Below, piece by piece: positions 1-11,665 of a stretch of 64,000 nt of DNA. This DNA is from Plantago elongata (lineage: Eukaryota; Streptophyta; Magnoliopsida; Lamiales; Plantaginaceae), in the NCBI GenBank assembly GCA_036897095.1, contig JAYMSP010000048.1:38654-102653 (forward strand), read 5' to 3'. Made by a program: the position numbers and the translations under genes. Positions within the stretch are counted from its first letter, which is position 1. The number at the start of each line of letters is the position of its first letter. The notes under the pieces were generated by a model, which was not told where the DNA came from, ran no database searches, and saw nothing but the letters and a program-made list of their open reading frames with translations.

Positions 1-431
1 TTCAACTGGAGGGAAATACTAGATCCAACTCCCAACTTGATTTTGTGGACATAATGTATGCCATTCACCACAAATTATATAAGCTAAAAATTTCTCCCTT
101 CTGAAATTCCTCAACAATCACAAGCACATTCCCAATGATGTAACGCAATGACGCAACAACCCATAAAAACATACAGTACCGAGAGAGATTTATAATGTTA
201 AAAATCAAGAATAGAAACATCGGAAAGCAGAGATAAGAAAATCAAACCATGAGAAGAAGCTCTTGAAATTTGCTTAAGCTTACAATGCAAAAGGTCAGTA
301 CTTTTGTGTGGTAAAGAAAAAAAGGGAGCTTTTGAATCCAAAGGAGATGGAGAATTGGGAATATGAAGAAGATTGCAATGAAATTGGATGGGAAACTTTT
401 GTGGAGAAACCAGTGAAGCATATGAAGCCAT
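1..431 (-). CDS. 5' end of an unidentified, probably plastid-targeted protein (partial)
   Basis: I do not recognise the family. An ATG at 431-429 opens a 61-codon exon (431-248) that ends at a plausible GT donor (247-246). A pyrimidine-rich stretch followed by AG (7-6) could be the next acceptor, with exon 2 starting at position 5 in an open frame. The N-terminus begins MASYASLVS and is rich in Ser, Pro, Leu and Lys with few acidic residues, which is typical of a chloroplast transit peptide. A TATA-like sequence lies about 105 bases upstream. Only the start is in the window, so the mature protein and its function cannot be seen. The first exon is a reasonable call; the intron and the second exon are inference. 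Confidence 0.5.
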
Positions 432-534
432 AACCAGAGTTTTGCTCTCTTTCTTTTGCAGATAATGTTACTGACAAGACCAAATATAAGGAGAATGTAA
501 CTGACACTTTAATCAACTCGATAAGCGTGGTCAA

Positions 535-543
535 TTATATACC
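535..543 (-). promoter_or_regulatory. TATA-like box of the leftmost gene
   Basis: On the minus strand this reads GGTATATAA, about 105 bases upstream of the ATG at 431. The position fits a core promoter with a short leader. No transcript evidence is available. Confidence 0.35.
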
Positions 544-2534
544 TTGTTAATAGATAATTTTCGAATAAAATTTTAAGGAAAAATAGTGTGTAAACATCTC
601 TGATTGAAGTGAAAAGAGTTTAAAAGTATTTATAACGGTTTCGATTTGCATATAAATGAGGATAAAATACGTGAAAATAATTATATATGTATAATAGACC
701 TAACATATTAACTGAAAAGCTGTACACGTATAACCACTCCGATCTATTACTGATTGAATCGTTCAAAAAATAGAGTAAATCACGGAATAAGGTAGAAAAT
801 AAATAGAATAAAATTCACTATTCGATAGGACAAGGGAAAACAAAAGGTAAGAAGCAATTGATGCACAATAATGGATAAGAGACTCCCAATCTTCAATTCA
901 GCTGCATAACTCATACTATCTAACTTGTAAGTATCATTCGACAATGTCTCTTTCAATTGATTCGGTTGCAATTCGTTTCTGTCAAACTTTATCCCTCTTT
1001 TTTTACTGCTAAAGATTTGATTTTTCTTTTTTCAAGAAACTGATCTTGATTGTATCTGTTAGACCCACTTCTCTTATATCGTTATTGATTGAGCTTCTGA
1101 TTGTGTATTGGGAATGCGTTTCGAATTATCTGCAGATTTTTAGGTCAAGAAAAAAATATTTTCTATACGCCCAGTGAATTTTGATATTTTCTGATTAGGG
1201 AAGTAGTTTTGTTGTGGGAATTGGTTCAAAGTCCAGTAATTTGTAAAACCTGAATGATTTGTTTTGGTCAGAGTGCTTCTGAAGAACCACTTTATGTCGA
1301 TTTCGCAGGTTATTTTGATTGGGGATCTGCAGAATAATGTCATCACTGGATATGTGATCAATGTTCAAGTAAGAGAACAATAAACAGTAGTTATTTTGCC
1401 TTATATAGTTGATATTAAAGAACGGTTATCGAATGTGTTTGGGTTGTTCTGCATATACTACACTTGCCACGCTAGTAGCTTTCTGCCGGTTCTTTTATGT
1501 CATCAAATTTCTTTATGAAGTTTATCTGTCCTTCTTAGCTGTCTCAATCTTATGCATATATGTATATGCTTTTGTTGTGTCAGCGTAGAGCTTAAATATC
1601 AGGATATTGATTGTGCTCTGTTTCATTTGTTGAGTATGGATAGAGTTAAATAAGGAAAGGGAAAGTATTTAAGAGGGAGAAGGAGATAGTGTTGGAGTAG
1701 GAAAGGAAACTTGGTCCATTATATTCTAATAGGAATGGGACTAAGATTTCTGAATCCTAGCATGTTTACTAGTTTGATATATATATATATGGCGGTCCAC
1801 AGTAACTTTTTGGATCACAAATTCACAACACACCAACAATTAGCAGAGAGCTATAAAGCTTGAGAGCAGTTAGCTAATTATTAGCTCCTAGACATTCATA
1901 TAGTATAGACAATTGGTCAGTTATTGTGAATTAAAGTTATATCCTACAATTTATCTCATTGTTTAGTGGACTCCTAGCTTGGTAGTTCCTCCGACGTAGT
2001 GATGAACTGGATAACCAATTTCTATGTCTTTCTCATCGCTTGTTTTCTTATTTCATCAGTTATCCCCATATCATTGCAGTTTATATCCTTACATATAATG
2101 ATACTTTTCGAGACACTATCTTTTGTCCGGGTTCCTATGTCTTCCTGCTGGTTGCTTAACAGACCTCATCACACGGTGGGAATAAAGCCGATACTGTCTT
2201 CTACTTAATGTCCATTGATTACAAAGACCATGTGTCTGTAGTTTGTTTGAAATAAAAGCATGTAATACTATAATTGATTAAATGAGCTTATACTTTTGGA
2301 TCGGAAAAAAAGAACTATTGAGCTCTTCTTTATGAGACAAAAGGAGTTGTAGCTATCTTCACATCCATAAACATTATGACATAGCTCTGAAGCCTCATTA
2401 CAAATTTGAAATTTCAACTTCTGATGATGATATCTACTGACTTCTATGATTAGATCCTTTGTCTTTATATTGACTTGATTTTTCTTCTATCACTTTCCAA
2501 GTAATTTGTTTGTTTTCCTTGCTGGGTGGTTCAG
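544..2534. other. Intergenic / 5' region of the BORCS8-like gene
   Basis: AT-rich DNA with only short, unsupported ORFs. A TA microsatellite lies near 1778-1790. An untranslated leader exon of the downstream gene is likely somewhere here, because a pyrimidine-rich acceptor precedes its coding exon at about 2534. I could not place the first exon. Confidence 0.4.
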
Positions 2535-2562
2535 GGATGAGGTGTCAATTACCTGTAGAAAG

Positions 2563-3372
2563 ATGCAAGATTTTTCCCCTGCTGATGGTTTCACGGAAAT
2601 AACGGAGAACTTAGGAGACATGATAAAGTATCTAGCGAACGAACCCTCAGTGGGACTATTCTATGTTCAGCAGCACTCTCAGAAAGCAGTGCCCAACCTC
2701 GTAAATCTCAAGAATAACATTGTCAAAAAAAATCATGAGACAGTTTTACTTACTGAAGATCTGGATGATTCCATTACCATGGTTGATTCAATGAAAGATT
2801 GCGGCTGCCCCATTGTCGATGACATGATTACTGAAATAAGAAATTCCCTTTCTATAATTTCAAACAAAAAGCCCAAAAGAGGATTGTTACAAAGCTCTAG
2901 TTTTCTTGGAAGAGCCAGTTCTTGGTCTCCAGCTTCGTGGGGTAGTAATAGAGTTTATTCTCAGTCGGATGTTGAGAAGAGCAGTGGTTATCTCTCTGGT
3001 GTTCTTAAATCAGCAAAGCAGAGAGCCGGAGGTTTTAACTGGACCCAGGGTGAACCATTAGAAGCAAAGAGTGGTTCGTTCGATTTTGGTCCTGGGTACC
3101 CTAGTGCAGGTACTAGCGTCTCCTCATCATTAGTGGAGAGTGAGACAGCAAATTTTGCATTGCCAAGTGAAAATAGTAATGGGGTGCAAGAAGAACCACA
3201 GCCTGGTAAAAGTTCATCCCATCAGCAATTGTTGACCTCGTACGAGAACTTCGATGAGTTCAAGGCTGACAAAGAAGCTAGATTTGAAGAGTGGCTTGGA
3301 GGGACAGGTGATGAGGGAAGGAAAACTGCCAGTAGTGGGGATTTACCTCGTGAGGGATCTGAGTCTGTATAG
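2563..3372 (+). CDS. BORC complex subunit 8 (MEF2BNB) homolog
   Basis: Single coding exon of 269 codons. Residues about 10-50 contain the family signature: an EITENLGDMIKYLANEPS stretch followed by VGLFYVQQH and a VPNLV segment, like the LANEPSVALYRLQEH core of animal BORCS8. In animals BORCS8 belongs to the BORC complex, which couples lysosomes to ARL8 and kinesin; the plant role is not established here. The C-terminal two thirds (about 110-269) are low in predicted structure, rich in Ser and Gly, and absent from the short animal protein; they end in an acidic, charged segment. I chose the ATG at 2563 because conservation begins just after it. An out-of-frame ATG at 2537 may lie in the leader, depending on whether the acceptor is at 2534 or 2558. 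Confidence 0.8.
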   Translation: MQDFSPADGFTEITENLGDMIKYLANEPSVGLFYVQQHSQKAVPNLVNLKNNIVKKNHETVLLTEDLDDSITMVDSMKDCGCPIVDDMITEIRNSLSIISNKKPKRGLLQSSSFLGRASSWSPASWGSNRVYSQSDVEKSSGYLSGVLKSAKQRAGGFNWTQGEPLEAKSGSFDFGPGYPSAGTSVSSSLVESETANFALPSENSNGVQEEPQPGKSSSHQQLLTSYENFDEFKADKEARFEEWLGGTGDEGRKTASSGDLPREGSESV

Positions 3373-4903
3373 TGCATGCATAATAAGTAAAATAAAACAG
3401 AATGAGAAAGGTGTGTTACGTGTAGAATTACGACATTTTAGTTTTTTATTTGAGTGGATATCAGGTGAGTCAGAATGTCTGATTGAGGTTGTTGGATTGC
3501 TATTCACCCCATCGTTACATTTATTTTGTGAAGATGAGACTAGAAACACATTTCTCTTGTTTGAATCCAAAGCATGATATTTGCTCATCTGATGGTCTTG
3601 TGAAAAGTTCTGTGAATATGATTTAATGTGTGATACAGGGCACAGTGCATATGTCCATATGGCACCCGTGGGTCCGTGACTATGTTCTAGTATGACATTT
3701 TTCGGAAGGTGTTAAAGCTCGTTTCGTGCAACCCCCTTCGACAGAAGGTCTTCTGCTGAAAGCAACAGCTGAGGTTATTGCATATAAGTAGACCCTGTTT
3801 TGCTAATGCTCCTTAATGTGGTCTACTACAGTTTGATTTGGAAATTGAGAATATCATATTTGTACACCAACATAAGGTTTAACTCTAAATTTGATTTATT
3901 GGTCAGACAGCAAGAAATAGATGATGATTATAACATGTGTTGGTATATTTCTTGGTTCAAACATGAAATACTCTTCAGTCCCAATCAAACATGTCGAAAT
4001 CATTTGAATAATCTGCAGTCATGTTCAAATAATACCCAAATCATCATCAACTTCGATAGTTCCATTGACCAAGAGACAACACCTTATATAGTTTTTTTTT
4101 CTCTAGAGCCGACCATCGAACGTAGTACGTGACATTATCAGTAGAATGTAGTAATCATCAAACCCAAACTGCATTCGAATTGTGACACTAGGTTGGTTTT
4201 AGTGGGGGGAGTCCAACCTCAAGGAGGTTATTGGAAAGTCGGCCTTGCCAACCCTGAATCCCACGGTCCAGCCTTGATCTTCTAAGTTGAGCTAGGTAAA
4301 GACCTCCCGGAGTGGTGTCCACGTCCAACCTCGTGGACGGACCTCAGTTACAAGTACAATAGATATTCATGCTGGCAGGGAATTGGGGAGCTCGTCCCTA
4401 AATAATCCCTACGTAATGTGTATGACCTAAACGCATAGCCATACCATGATCACCAACATCTGATTGGGTCGACAAGCCTCAATCGGAGTCTTGTCCTCTC
4501 AAATCTTCTTCTAGAAATACAAGAGCATTTTCTTCATTTTACATATATATACATGTTCGCCAATGAACAGTTCACTTGTGTTGATTCTGTGTACATCACC
4601 ACAAAGTTACCGTTACCTCAAACGACAAGCAAGTTACGCAACTATTCCGACATGAACTAAAGAAAAAGAACATTTTCATTCCTTTCACATGATCAAAAAG
4701 ACTCGATCAAAATCTGTACAGTGTAATACTTGCTACCTATCAATGAAAGAACAAGAACACTTTGATTCCTATCTACATGAATCGTGATACTACACTACTC
4801 CCCCTAAATCTGTACATAATTCATGCCAAATGCCGATGAGGAAAAACTCCGAGAAGATATAAATAAACACGCGAAATGCATCCATCAGTTCCAACCTATC
4901 ATA
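3373..4903. other. Intergenic region with an unclassified GC-richer block
   Basis: It holds the 3' end of the BORCS8-like transcript (an AATAAA lies near 3390, very close to the stop) and the 3' flank of the kinase-like gene. From about 4190 to 4510 the DNA is richer in G and C than its surroundings and contains a 7-bp inverted repeat, GTCCACG (4317-4323) with CGTGGAC (4332-4338). It looks like a decayed transposon piece, but I could not assign it. No convincing gene. Confidence 0.4.
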
Positions 4904-6175
4904 TTACCTAGGCGCTAGGGACACCGTGAAGTCAGTAACATTTCCCATCTTCTCCAACCAATCCTGCGATTCCAAGAACATCTGTGAAACCCTAGCAACC
5001 ACTTTCCCCATATCCGGCCGCCTATCCGGATCATCACCCACACAATCCAACGCCAAGCGTGCCAACCTCTCAACCACATCCACCGGATATGAGTCCCTCA
5101 ACCTCCTATCCACCCACCGCCTAACACCACCACTCTCCACCGCTCTCCTTGCTTCCTCCACAACCGATATCCTCACGAAACTCCCACTCTCCTCATCAAC
5201 CTCATGCCTCAACGCCTCCATCCCCGACAAAAGCTCAAGAATTACAACACCAAACGCATAAACATCACCCTTCTGCGTCGGCACCCCATTCGTCAAAAAC
5301 TCAGGCGCCATGTACCCTCTCGTCCCCTCGAATTTCCTAACCTTACTATGCGACCGTCCAAACTCTTTCCCCTTCCTCCCCTCCACCCCTTCCCTATCAA
5401 CCTCACCACAAAGCTCCGCAGTACCAAAATGGCAAATTTTCGCACTCAACGAATCCTCACTCACAACAACACTACTACTCTTGATATGATTATGCACAAA
5501 CTCAAATCCTAACCCAGTCGAATTATGAACGTAATCCAACCCGTGAGCAACATCACTCGCAACCCTAATCCTCGAAATCCAGCTAGACAACACAGTAAAA
5601 TTGGGATTTTTCGCATTTCGCAAGCAATTCGACAAACTAGCACCGGGAACGTAATCGTAAACCAAGTAAATGTAACCACCGGACAACGAAGCCCCTTTCA
5701 ACGCAACCAAACTGGAGTGGTGACTTTTGCAAATTAGGGCAAGTCGATCGACCAATTGGGAAGTTTCAATTGGGCGACGAAACTTCCGTTGAATGATCAG
5801 CACCGCCTGGTGGCGTAACGTGCATCGCCAGGAGGTGGAGGAGGAAGAAGAAGAGTAGGGTTTTCCGTTTGTCGCCGTGGAGATTTCTGAAAAGGAGTAA
5901 AGATGCGATTGTGATGGAAGAATTGATTGACGGAGACTGGCTAGTGAAGAAATTGAGGATTTTGATGAAGCTGATGACGATGAAGAAGCTGTGTGTTTGT
6001 TGAAGGTGGAAGTAGAAGCTGTGCTTGGGAGAATGAAGTTACTCGAAGTGGAATTTGCAGAAGAAATTGAAGACGAATGGGTGTGTTTGTGGTGGTGTGA
6101 TTTTGATGATGGAAAAGACTCGGTTTTTAGTTTGTTTTTGTTCTTGTTTTTTGATTTGCAGAAGGAGAAAAGCAT
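4904..6175 (-). CDS. Receptor-like cytoplasmic pseudokinase (LysM-RLK-like kinase fold)
   Basis: Intronless, 423 codons plus stop. Residues 1-90 are a basic start (MLFSFCKSK) followed by a very Ser/Thr-rich linker. Residues about 95-410 have a kinase-like fold, but the key residues are replaced: the VAIK lysine region reads AVLIIQRKF, the HRD loop reads VHNHIKSSS, and DFG reads CHFG. The C-lobe still has the APE motif (YMAPEFL), the GDVYAFGVV helix and the RRPDM segment. The pattern resembles the inactive kinase domains of LYK4/LYK5-type receptors, but there is no ectodomain or membrane segment. It is therefore probably a scaffold or allosteric partner in receptor signalling; that role is inference. 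The frame extends 42 codons upstream to an ATG at 6301. I preferred 6175 because the short basic start with an early Cys looks like a natural N-terminus. Confidence 0.8.
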   Translation of the reverse strand: MLFSFCKSKNKNKNKLKTESFPSSKSHHHKHTHSSSISSANSTSSNFILPSTASTSTFNKHTASSSSSASSKSSISSLASLRQSILPSQSHLYSFSEISTATNGKPYSSSSSSTSWRCTLRHQAVLIIQRKFRRPIETSQLVDRLALICKSHHSSLVALKGASLSGGYIYLVYDYVPGASLSNCLRNAKNPNFTVLSSWISRIRVASDVAHGLDYVHNSTGLGFEFVHNHIKSSSVVVSEDSLSAKICHFGTAELCGEVDREGVEGRKGKEFGRSHSKVRKFEGTRGYMAPEFLTNGVPTQKGDVYAFGVVILELLSGMEALRHEVDEESGSFVRISVVEEARRAVESGGVRRWVDRRLRDSYPVDVVERLARLALDCVGDDPDRRPDMGKVVARVSQMFLESQDWLEKMGNVTDFTVSLAPR

Positions 6176-6301
6176 TGCGACGGAGATGGGAGTTGCTGCA
6201 TATGTGCGGCGGCGGTGCGGTGGCGATGGTGGCGGAGATATTATTGTCCTGTTCTTGGAAGTATTTAGACAAGTCTTTTTCTGGAAGATGTTAAATAACA
6301 T

Positions 6302-7342
6302 TACTTGTTTGTGTTAATATAGTGGTACTAGACTAACAGTATAGGATTAGGTGATGAGATTTTTTTAATTTTTTTCTAATGACTTGAGCTGCAAAATTCA
6401 ATTACCCTACATGAAGCATCTCAGAACAGAAATAAATGCAGATTTGAACACTGATGGTCACTGGTCAGGTTAAGGGAGCCCCGAGTCCGGTCAAAACCGG
6501 CATCAGGGTGTATCTTCATAAACTATGAAGGGGAGTTCGTCGCCCAGCTTCGGTATAAGCAAGGTGTGCTGTCACCTGACAGTATACGGTCTGAACTTCA
6601 AGCATTGGGAATTCGCAAGGGCGAAAAATCTTTTATCCAAAATTTACAAGAAACATGTTTGACATCGACACAAGGGAGTAAACACATTTTAATTTTACTC
6701 TTTCCTATGATATGTTTTATTATTCCAACACTTTCACTGTTGTACAATGAGAAGTTTTAATTTCTTTTATGTATTTGAGATGCTTCATGTGTTTAAGAGT
6801 AGGTAATTTGAGGGTTGCAAACAGGACATACTAAATGTGGATAAGCTCGGAGTAATTTGGCATAAACTTGAATCAAATTAAATGTCAATAATAGCATAGA
6901 TTACTGACTAACTGCTTTCAAGGCCCTAAGAAAAAGACTTGTGCTAATGCGTATTGACTTCAATATTACGTAAACAAAGGGTTCTACACTTCTAGAAGTT
7001 CAGAACTTCAGATTACCTAACATTACCAGCAATCAATATCAAAAAGCTCTAGTAAAGAAGAGAATATAAGAAAAAAAGGTACTTGACAGAAAAGTGCCCT
7101 GTCTCACAAGCTTGTATGGTTCTGATTTCAGCCCCTAAGTTATACTCCAGGCCAGGGGTAAGTATTAGAAACAGAATTTACTCAAATCCGCTCACTGTCT
7201 AATTTGCGAAATATGGGACTAAATTCTATACAAAGGCCAGTTTGGTATAATCATCACAAAATTTTCAGCATCAATTCAAATCAAGAATGAATGGAGCGCT
7301 ATTGACACAACTATATGCATGCGGTGCGAAGGCGTAATGGCC
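6302..7342. other. Intergenic region; short orphan reading frame near 6500-6760
   Basis: A stretch at about 6470-6660 reads openly on the plus strand as a plausible peptide (for example EFVAQLRYKQGVLSPDS), but it has no suitable ATG and I recognise no family. A GTCAGGT/ACCTGAC pair (about 6465 and 6573) brackets part of it, so it may be a transposon fragment. The rest holds the 3' region of the transporter gene on the minus strand. Confidence 0.3.
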
Positions 7343-10300
7343 TTATCCTGCCAGGTTGGCGATAATCTTGGAGAGTGCTGAGTAGCTTCCAAATGCGGCT
7401 GATACTAAGCCTACTGCAATGACAATTGTACACAGTGTGCCCTGCAACAGTATACGGCCAAATGAAAACCGAGGTTCATAGAAATGAAGATGTTATGATG
7501 CTAAAAAATGACATGATTGCCATGTTGGTTGACTTGAACTGGTTTGCAGATCATGATGGGTTCATTTGAGAATGATATGTTGATTTCTGGCAAAACAATT
7601 GATCTTTTTTGAAAAAAGAGAGGTGGATTTACCTGGACTAGGGTTATTTTCCCCTTTAAGATGCTCAAGTAGCATGCGCATGGAAGAATAAAGGTCTGCA
7701 GAGGAAAATTAACATGAGTAACATGCACATCGCACGTCAAAGACTGTATCATGTGTAATACAGACTTTAAATTATCTGCGTGGGGGTGAAAGAAGTATAG
7801 CGTTGCGTGAGCAAATGGAAAAGTAGGACAAGTATGAAAAAACTTACTACTAGCATTGTGAGTAAAGAACCAATTAAGGCCATTACTAGACCTGCATAAC
7901 AAAAAGGGACAAGACCATGAGCAAACAAGAACAGCAGAGGAACAATGGAACAAGTTATATAACAGAGCCGGAGACAAGAGTACAAACTCAAAACATGTGT
8001 TAAGGATAGAAAGTGGTTTTGGCCAAGAACTTACCAAAGAACGGGATGCTAAGACCAACTAATAAAGTGGATATCACCAATGCTGTTCTGATGAGGATCG
8101 AATACACATGAGATTTAGCATGGCGTGCCGGCATCAACTCCTCAAGACACATAGCCACTGGAGACATGGTTAATGCATATGTATGTCTAGTTAAGGAACA
8201 AATGAGCTTTCATTCTTCAAGTATTCTATCAGGAGGTGGAGTAAAAACAGAAATGAAAGGTAAAGTCTTCCGATAAAGAAGAAGAAGACTCTTAATGTAT
8301 TCAAAGGAGGCGGAGTACAAATCTTACCTTTGAAAATTTCAAAGTGCGATCGCATGATTTTTTACACTTGATCTTTCTTTTAATTTCTTTTCATTATTCC
8401 CAAGTAGTAAGATTTACAGTGTGATGAAATTGTTAACGTAAGCAGATTTTAGTCACCTTGAATCTGTATAGCTTCCATCGTAATTAACCGAAAGATACGT
8501 CTATTACAACTTTCTGAAAGATTAATCAACAGATTTATCTGGGGAAAGGATATTTTGTAAATGGATTGACTACCTGCAAAGTGCAAGAGAAGCACATCAG
8601 TATTACTTATGAGAAAGGTTAATGAAAGCTACTTAAAAAAACTACAGTAAACGCACCGTGGTCCAAACAGCAACTTTTGATGCCACTAAATGTTGGGGCA
8701 TGTTAAGGGTGAATTGTGATTGTGTTGCATCTCCAAACATCATATATCCCATAACAGCTACTGCAGCATACATCATGGTACATATTCCAAAACTGCATTG
8801 ACCATTGACTTATGATTGATACGCGTAATAAACCAAACATAAGCAACCTACAATATATGTAGTACAGAGGAATACTTTGGACAGGGGCAAGGCAATTCAA
8901 GTATTTGTCTTTAGCAACTTAATTCACCACCAAAATGTAAGTAAGTAATTATCTACTCTACTACAACAGGTAAATTAGTTTGATTTACCTTACGAAGAGG
9001 ACGGAAGGATACTGACTTGGTTTCTCCATAGATGTATAGATATTTGGAAACACAGCATGCCCAGAGTAACAATAACCATATAGACCAATAGCAACAGGGA
9101 GGGAGGAAAGGTTAAGTGTTTTTGTCCCTTTGCCCTCAAAACCAACTCCATCCACCACACCAACCCAGAACAGGCACACAACCACCAGTATTGATGCAAT
9201 AACTCCTCCTACTGAGATATAGCTAAGAACACTGAGGTCTTTTAACCAGGTAGTAGGTAGAACAGCTAGAGTGGCCATAATTGCAAAAAGATGATGTGAG
9301 TTCAGTTCGAACGCTCCTAAGTTGAGATGTGCATTCGGAAATAAAGACGACAAGTTGTCACTCTCCAGTATAATATACTCAACACAACAAGCCTGCAGAA
9401 ACAAGACAGGTGATGCTTCAGAAGTGAAGGATGGATATATATCCGTAATAAGAACACCGTAACTGACTTGCGAGACTTACATATAACTCTATGTACAGTA
9501 TTATCTGCATTGAAAAACACAACATGCGAGAACATCAATGTCAGTCATCAGAATTCGTCAGTTGCCGGCAAGTATTGAAATATAACATCAACAAATAAAT
9601 TATGGACTTTGAAACTTACTGATATGATAATACGTCCGGTAGTACCAAAGGCAGCATGTCCAATGTCCGGATACGTCTCAAGCCCTGGTTGACTGTCCAA
9701 GCATGACCGTAGGAGAATCCCAGTGTAGTACGAAAGTAAGGCAAATATAAATAGAATTGAAAGCCCTGCCCAACCCCCTTGTTCGGCAGCATAAGAAGTA
9801 GATAGGAGGCCTACTCCACATAGTACATTCATGCCTGCATAAATTATTACGATCACAATTGTGGAAGACAAATTATCTGATCAGAAAGACAATGCATCAA
9901 CCCTTAAATTACGGGATTCTTCGTACTAATTAGTAGTTGTAATAAACCGAGTCTATAGAAGTAGTATTTTCCGATAGGCAGGTAGGAAAACAATGATAAT
10001 AAAGAAGCTCAATGCAAGTAGCTTTTTAGTACATCATATTGGTTTATACTTTTCTTCCTTGTTAATACAGCGTAATTAGATCAAGAAATTACCATTTATT
10101 ACTGCCTGGCCAAACGTGCTTCGTCGAGAAATTGGAGGCCCATGTGAAACTGCTGATTTTCCATCTCTCCTTATACTATGCTTCCTTGTAGGTAAAGGGG
10201 GTAGCAAAGCATGTGAACTGCGTCTTTCTTGAGGCTTCTCGGCTTCCTCTACTGAAGGTATTAGAGGCTTGCTCAGAGATGGTAGTACCTCAGGCGTGTG

Positions 10301-11196
10301 CCTCCTAGTAAGGGTAAGGGATGATGAGAGGAAAGAGCTCCCCAAACGAGCTAATGATGGTGTCCCCAAAAAGTGAATACTCGGAGATGGGACACTGCTG
10401 TAAAGATCTATCGACTGCCTGTGACAAGGATTCCAAACCAATTCAGTACAGTAGATTAAAAGCAAACACGATTGTGAAATACTTCTTTAAGTTGTAGAAT
10501 TGTTAATGATTCAATGATCAACTCCCTGTGCTTTAAGAATCAAAATATCACTCTATCATATGCAGTATCTTCAAATTGTATGTAGTCTTATCTACTGTAC
10601 TACTTATCTGGACATGTCAACAAACATGCCTAAATACTTGAATAAAGTTGGAACAAACAACCTTGGCAAAATTCATGAATTTAACAGTAAAATAAGCTTG
10701 AACTAATATGTTCAGAAGTTGAAATATCTCAACATGTGAACCATCAATAAAGATAATCTAGGCACCAAAATTTTCACAGCTCTGTGACAAAGACAGATTT
10801 CAAAACACATAAGAGCTTCTCTTCTTATACAACAATATTCGACTACAAGGTGTAAACTACTCGATGATCGTTAGTGTACTTAACTCGGTTTCCAATCATG
10901 CTAAGTTTCTTAGGAATTCAAATATAATGTTTCCATTGACTCCAACTAGACCTAATTAATCATCCCAACTCACAAAAATGAGATTTCAAGAAATGTTCAT
11001 CAGCAGGAAACCTCTGTTATGTTCACAATCAATACCTGTAACTTTGAGGCCAGGCGCCAATAGAGGGGGGCTTGCTCTCCTGCCGTTGATTTTCGTCATC
11101 ATTTGAAGAATCCGAATACTCGGACACATTCCCACCTTTATCTGATTCTTCATCACTATCTATGTAGAAACTCTGCTCAGAAACTGAACTCTGCAT
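7343..11196 (-). CDS. AVT1-like: AVT1-type vacuolar amino acid transporter
   Basis: Member of the AAAP (auxin/amino acid permease) family; AVT1 proteins move neutral amino acids across the tonoplast. Eleven coding exons join in frame to 545 codons plus stop: 11196-11036, 10418-10093, 9834-9620, 9504-9481, 9392-8989, 8792-8657, 8573-8554, 8180-8035, 7891-7848, 7695-7633, 7441-7343. Residues 1-160 are a hydrophilic, acidic then Ser-rich cytosolic tail. The membrane domain begins with the family motif NVLCGVGLLSTSYAAEQGGW and continues through about ten further hydrophobic segments, including PFTKYALT, LEELMP and GLVMALIGSLLTMLV, ending SKIIANLAG. Exons 4 (24 nt) and 7 (20 nt) are very small. 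The intron after exon 7 has U12 AT-AC signals (separate entry). An intron in the leader (about 11665-11227) is also supported by splice sites. Confidence 0.93.
8181..8553 (-). other. U12-type AT-AC intron in the AVT1-like gene
   Basis: The join needed for frame continuity (K-Y-A-L-T) has no GT-AG option. Read on the minus strand, the intron starts ATATCCTTT (from 8553), the U12 donor consensus. It contains TTCCTTAAC (8198-8190), the U12 branch-point consensus, and ends AC at 8182-8181, about 10 bases past the branch adenosine. All three signals agree, so this 373-nt intron should be removed by the minor spliceosome. Confidence 0.92.
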
Positions 11197-11226
11197 TCTG
11201 CTCCTTTTGCCTTATCACCTCAACCT

Positions 11227-11665
11227 CTACACCAAGGTAATCCCTTTATACAAAACAACAACAAAACGGATCTGAATCTTTAAACCAACAAAAAAATCTC
11301 AAATGGCAACGAAACAACAAAGGAAATCAAACCAATCATTGGCTAATCATAAGTACCAAACATGGCAAGAACCTATAAATTCAAATCTTCTGACATTATA
11401 TACAGAAGCAAACATAAATATGATTAATTCGTTTCTCGTCAATAGTCCTGGCCAAAATTTGCGGAAGATAGGTAGTTGACTACCTAAAACCACGGGACGA
11501 AAGTATGACAAAAACGAGAAAAGATGTTTACCATGAAAAGGAAGTCTATATCTGAGGACTTTTATCAAACACTTTACAGCCAATTCAAGTATACAGATCC
11601 GAATATTCAGTAAATCAGATCAGCAACACATGCATTCCACAAAAGGGTCAGAGAAGATTTCTTAC
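11227..11665 (-). other. Intron in the 5' leader of the AVT1-like gene
   Basis: On the minus strand a GTAAGA donor at 11665 and an acceptor ending TAG at 11227 would join a leader exon to the exon carrying the ATG at 11196. Inferred from splice consensus only. Confidence 0.5.

Noticed and set aside
6176-6301. 42-residue N-terminal extension of the pseudokinase
   Set aside because: Proline/arginine-rich and without kinase-family similarity; the ATG at 6175 gives a more natural start, though the longer form is not excluded.
6566-6760. Small plus-strand gene
   Set aside because: No ATG start (GTG), no family, and the open stretch ends in AT-rich DNA; kept only as an orphan frame.
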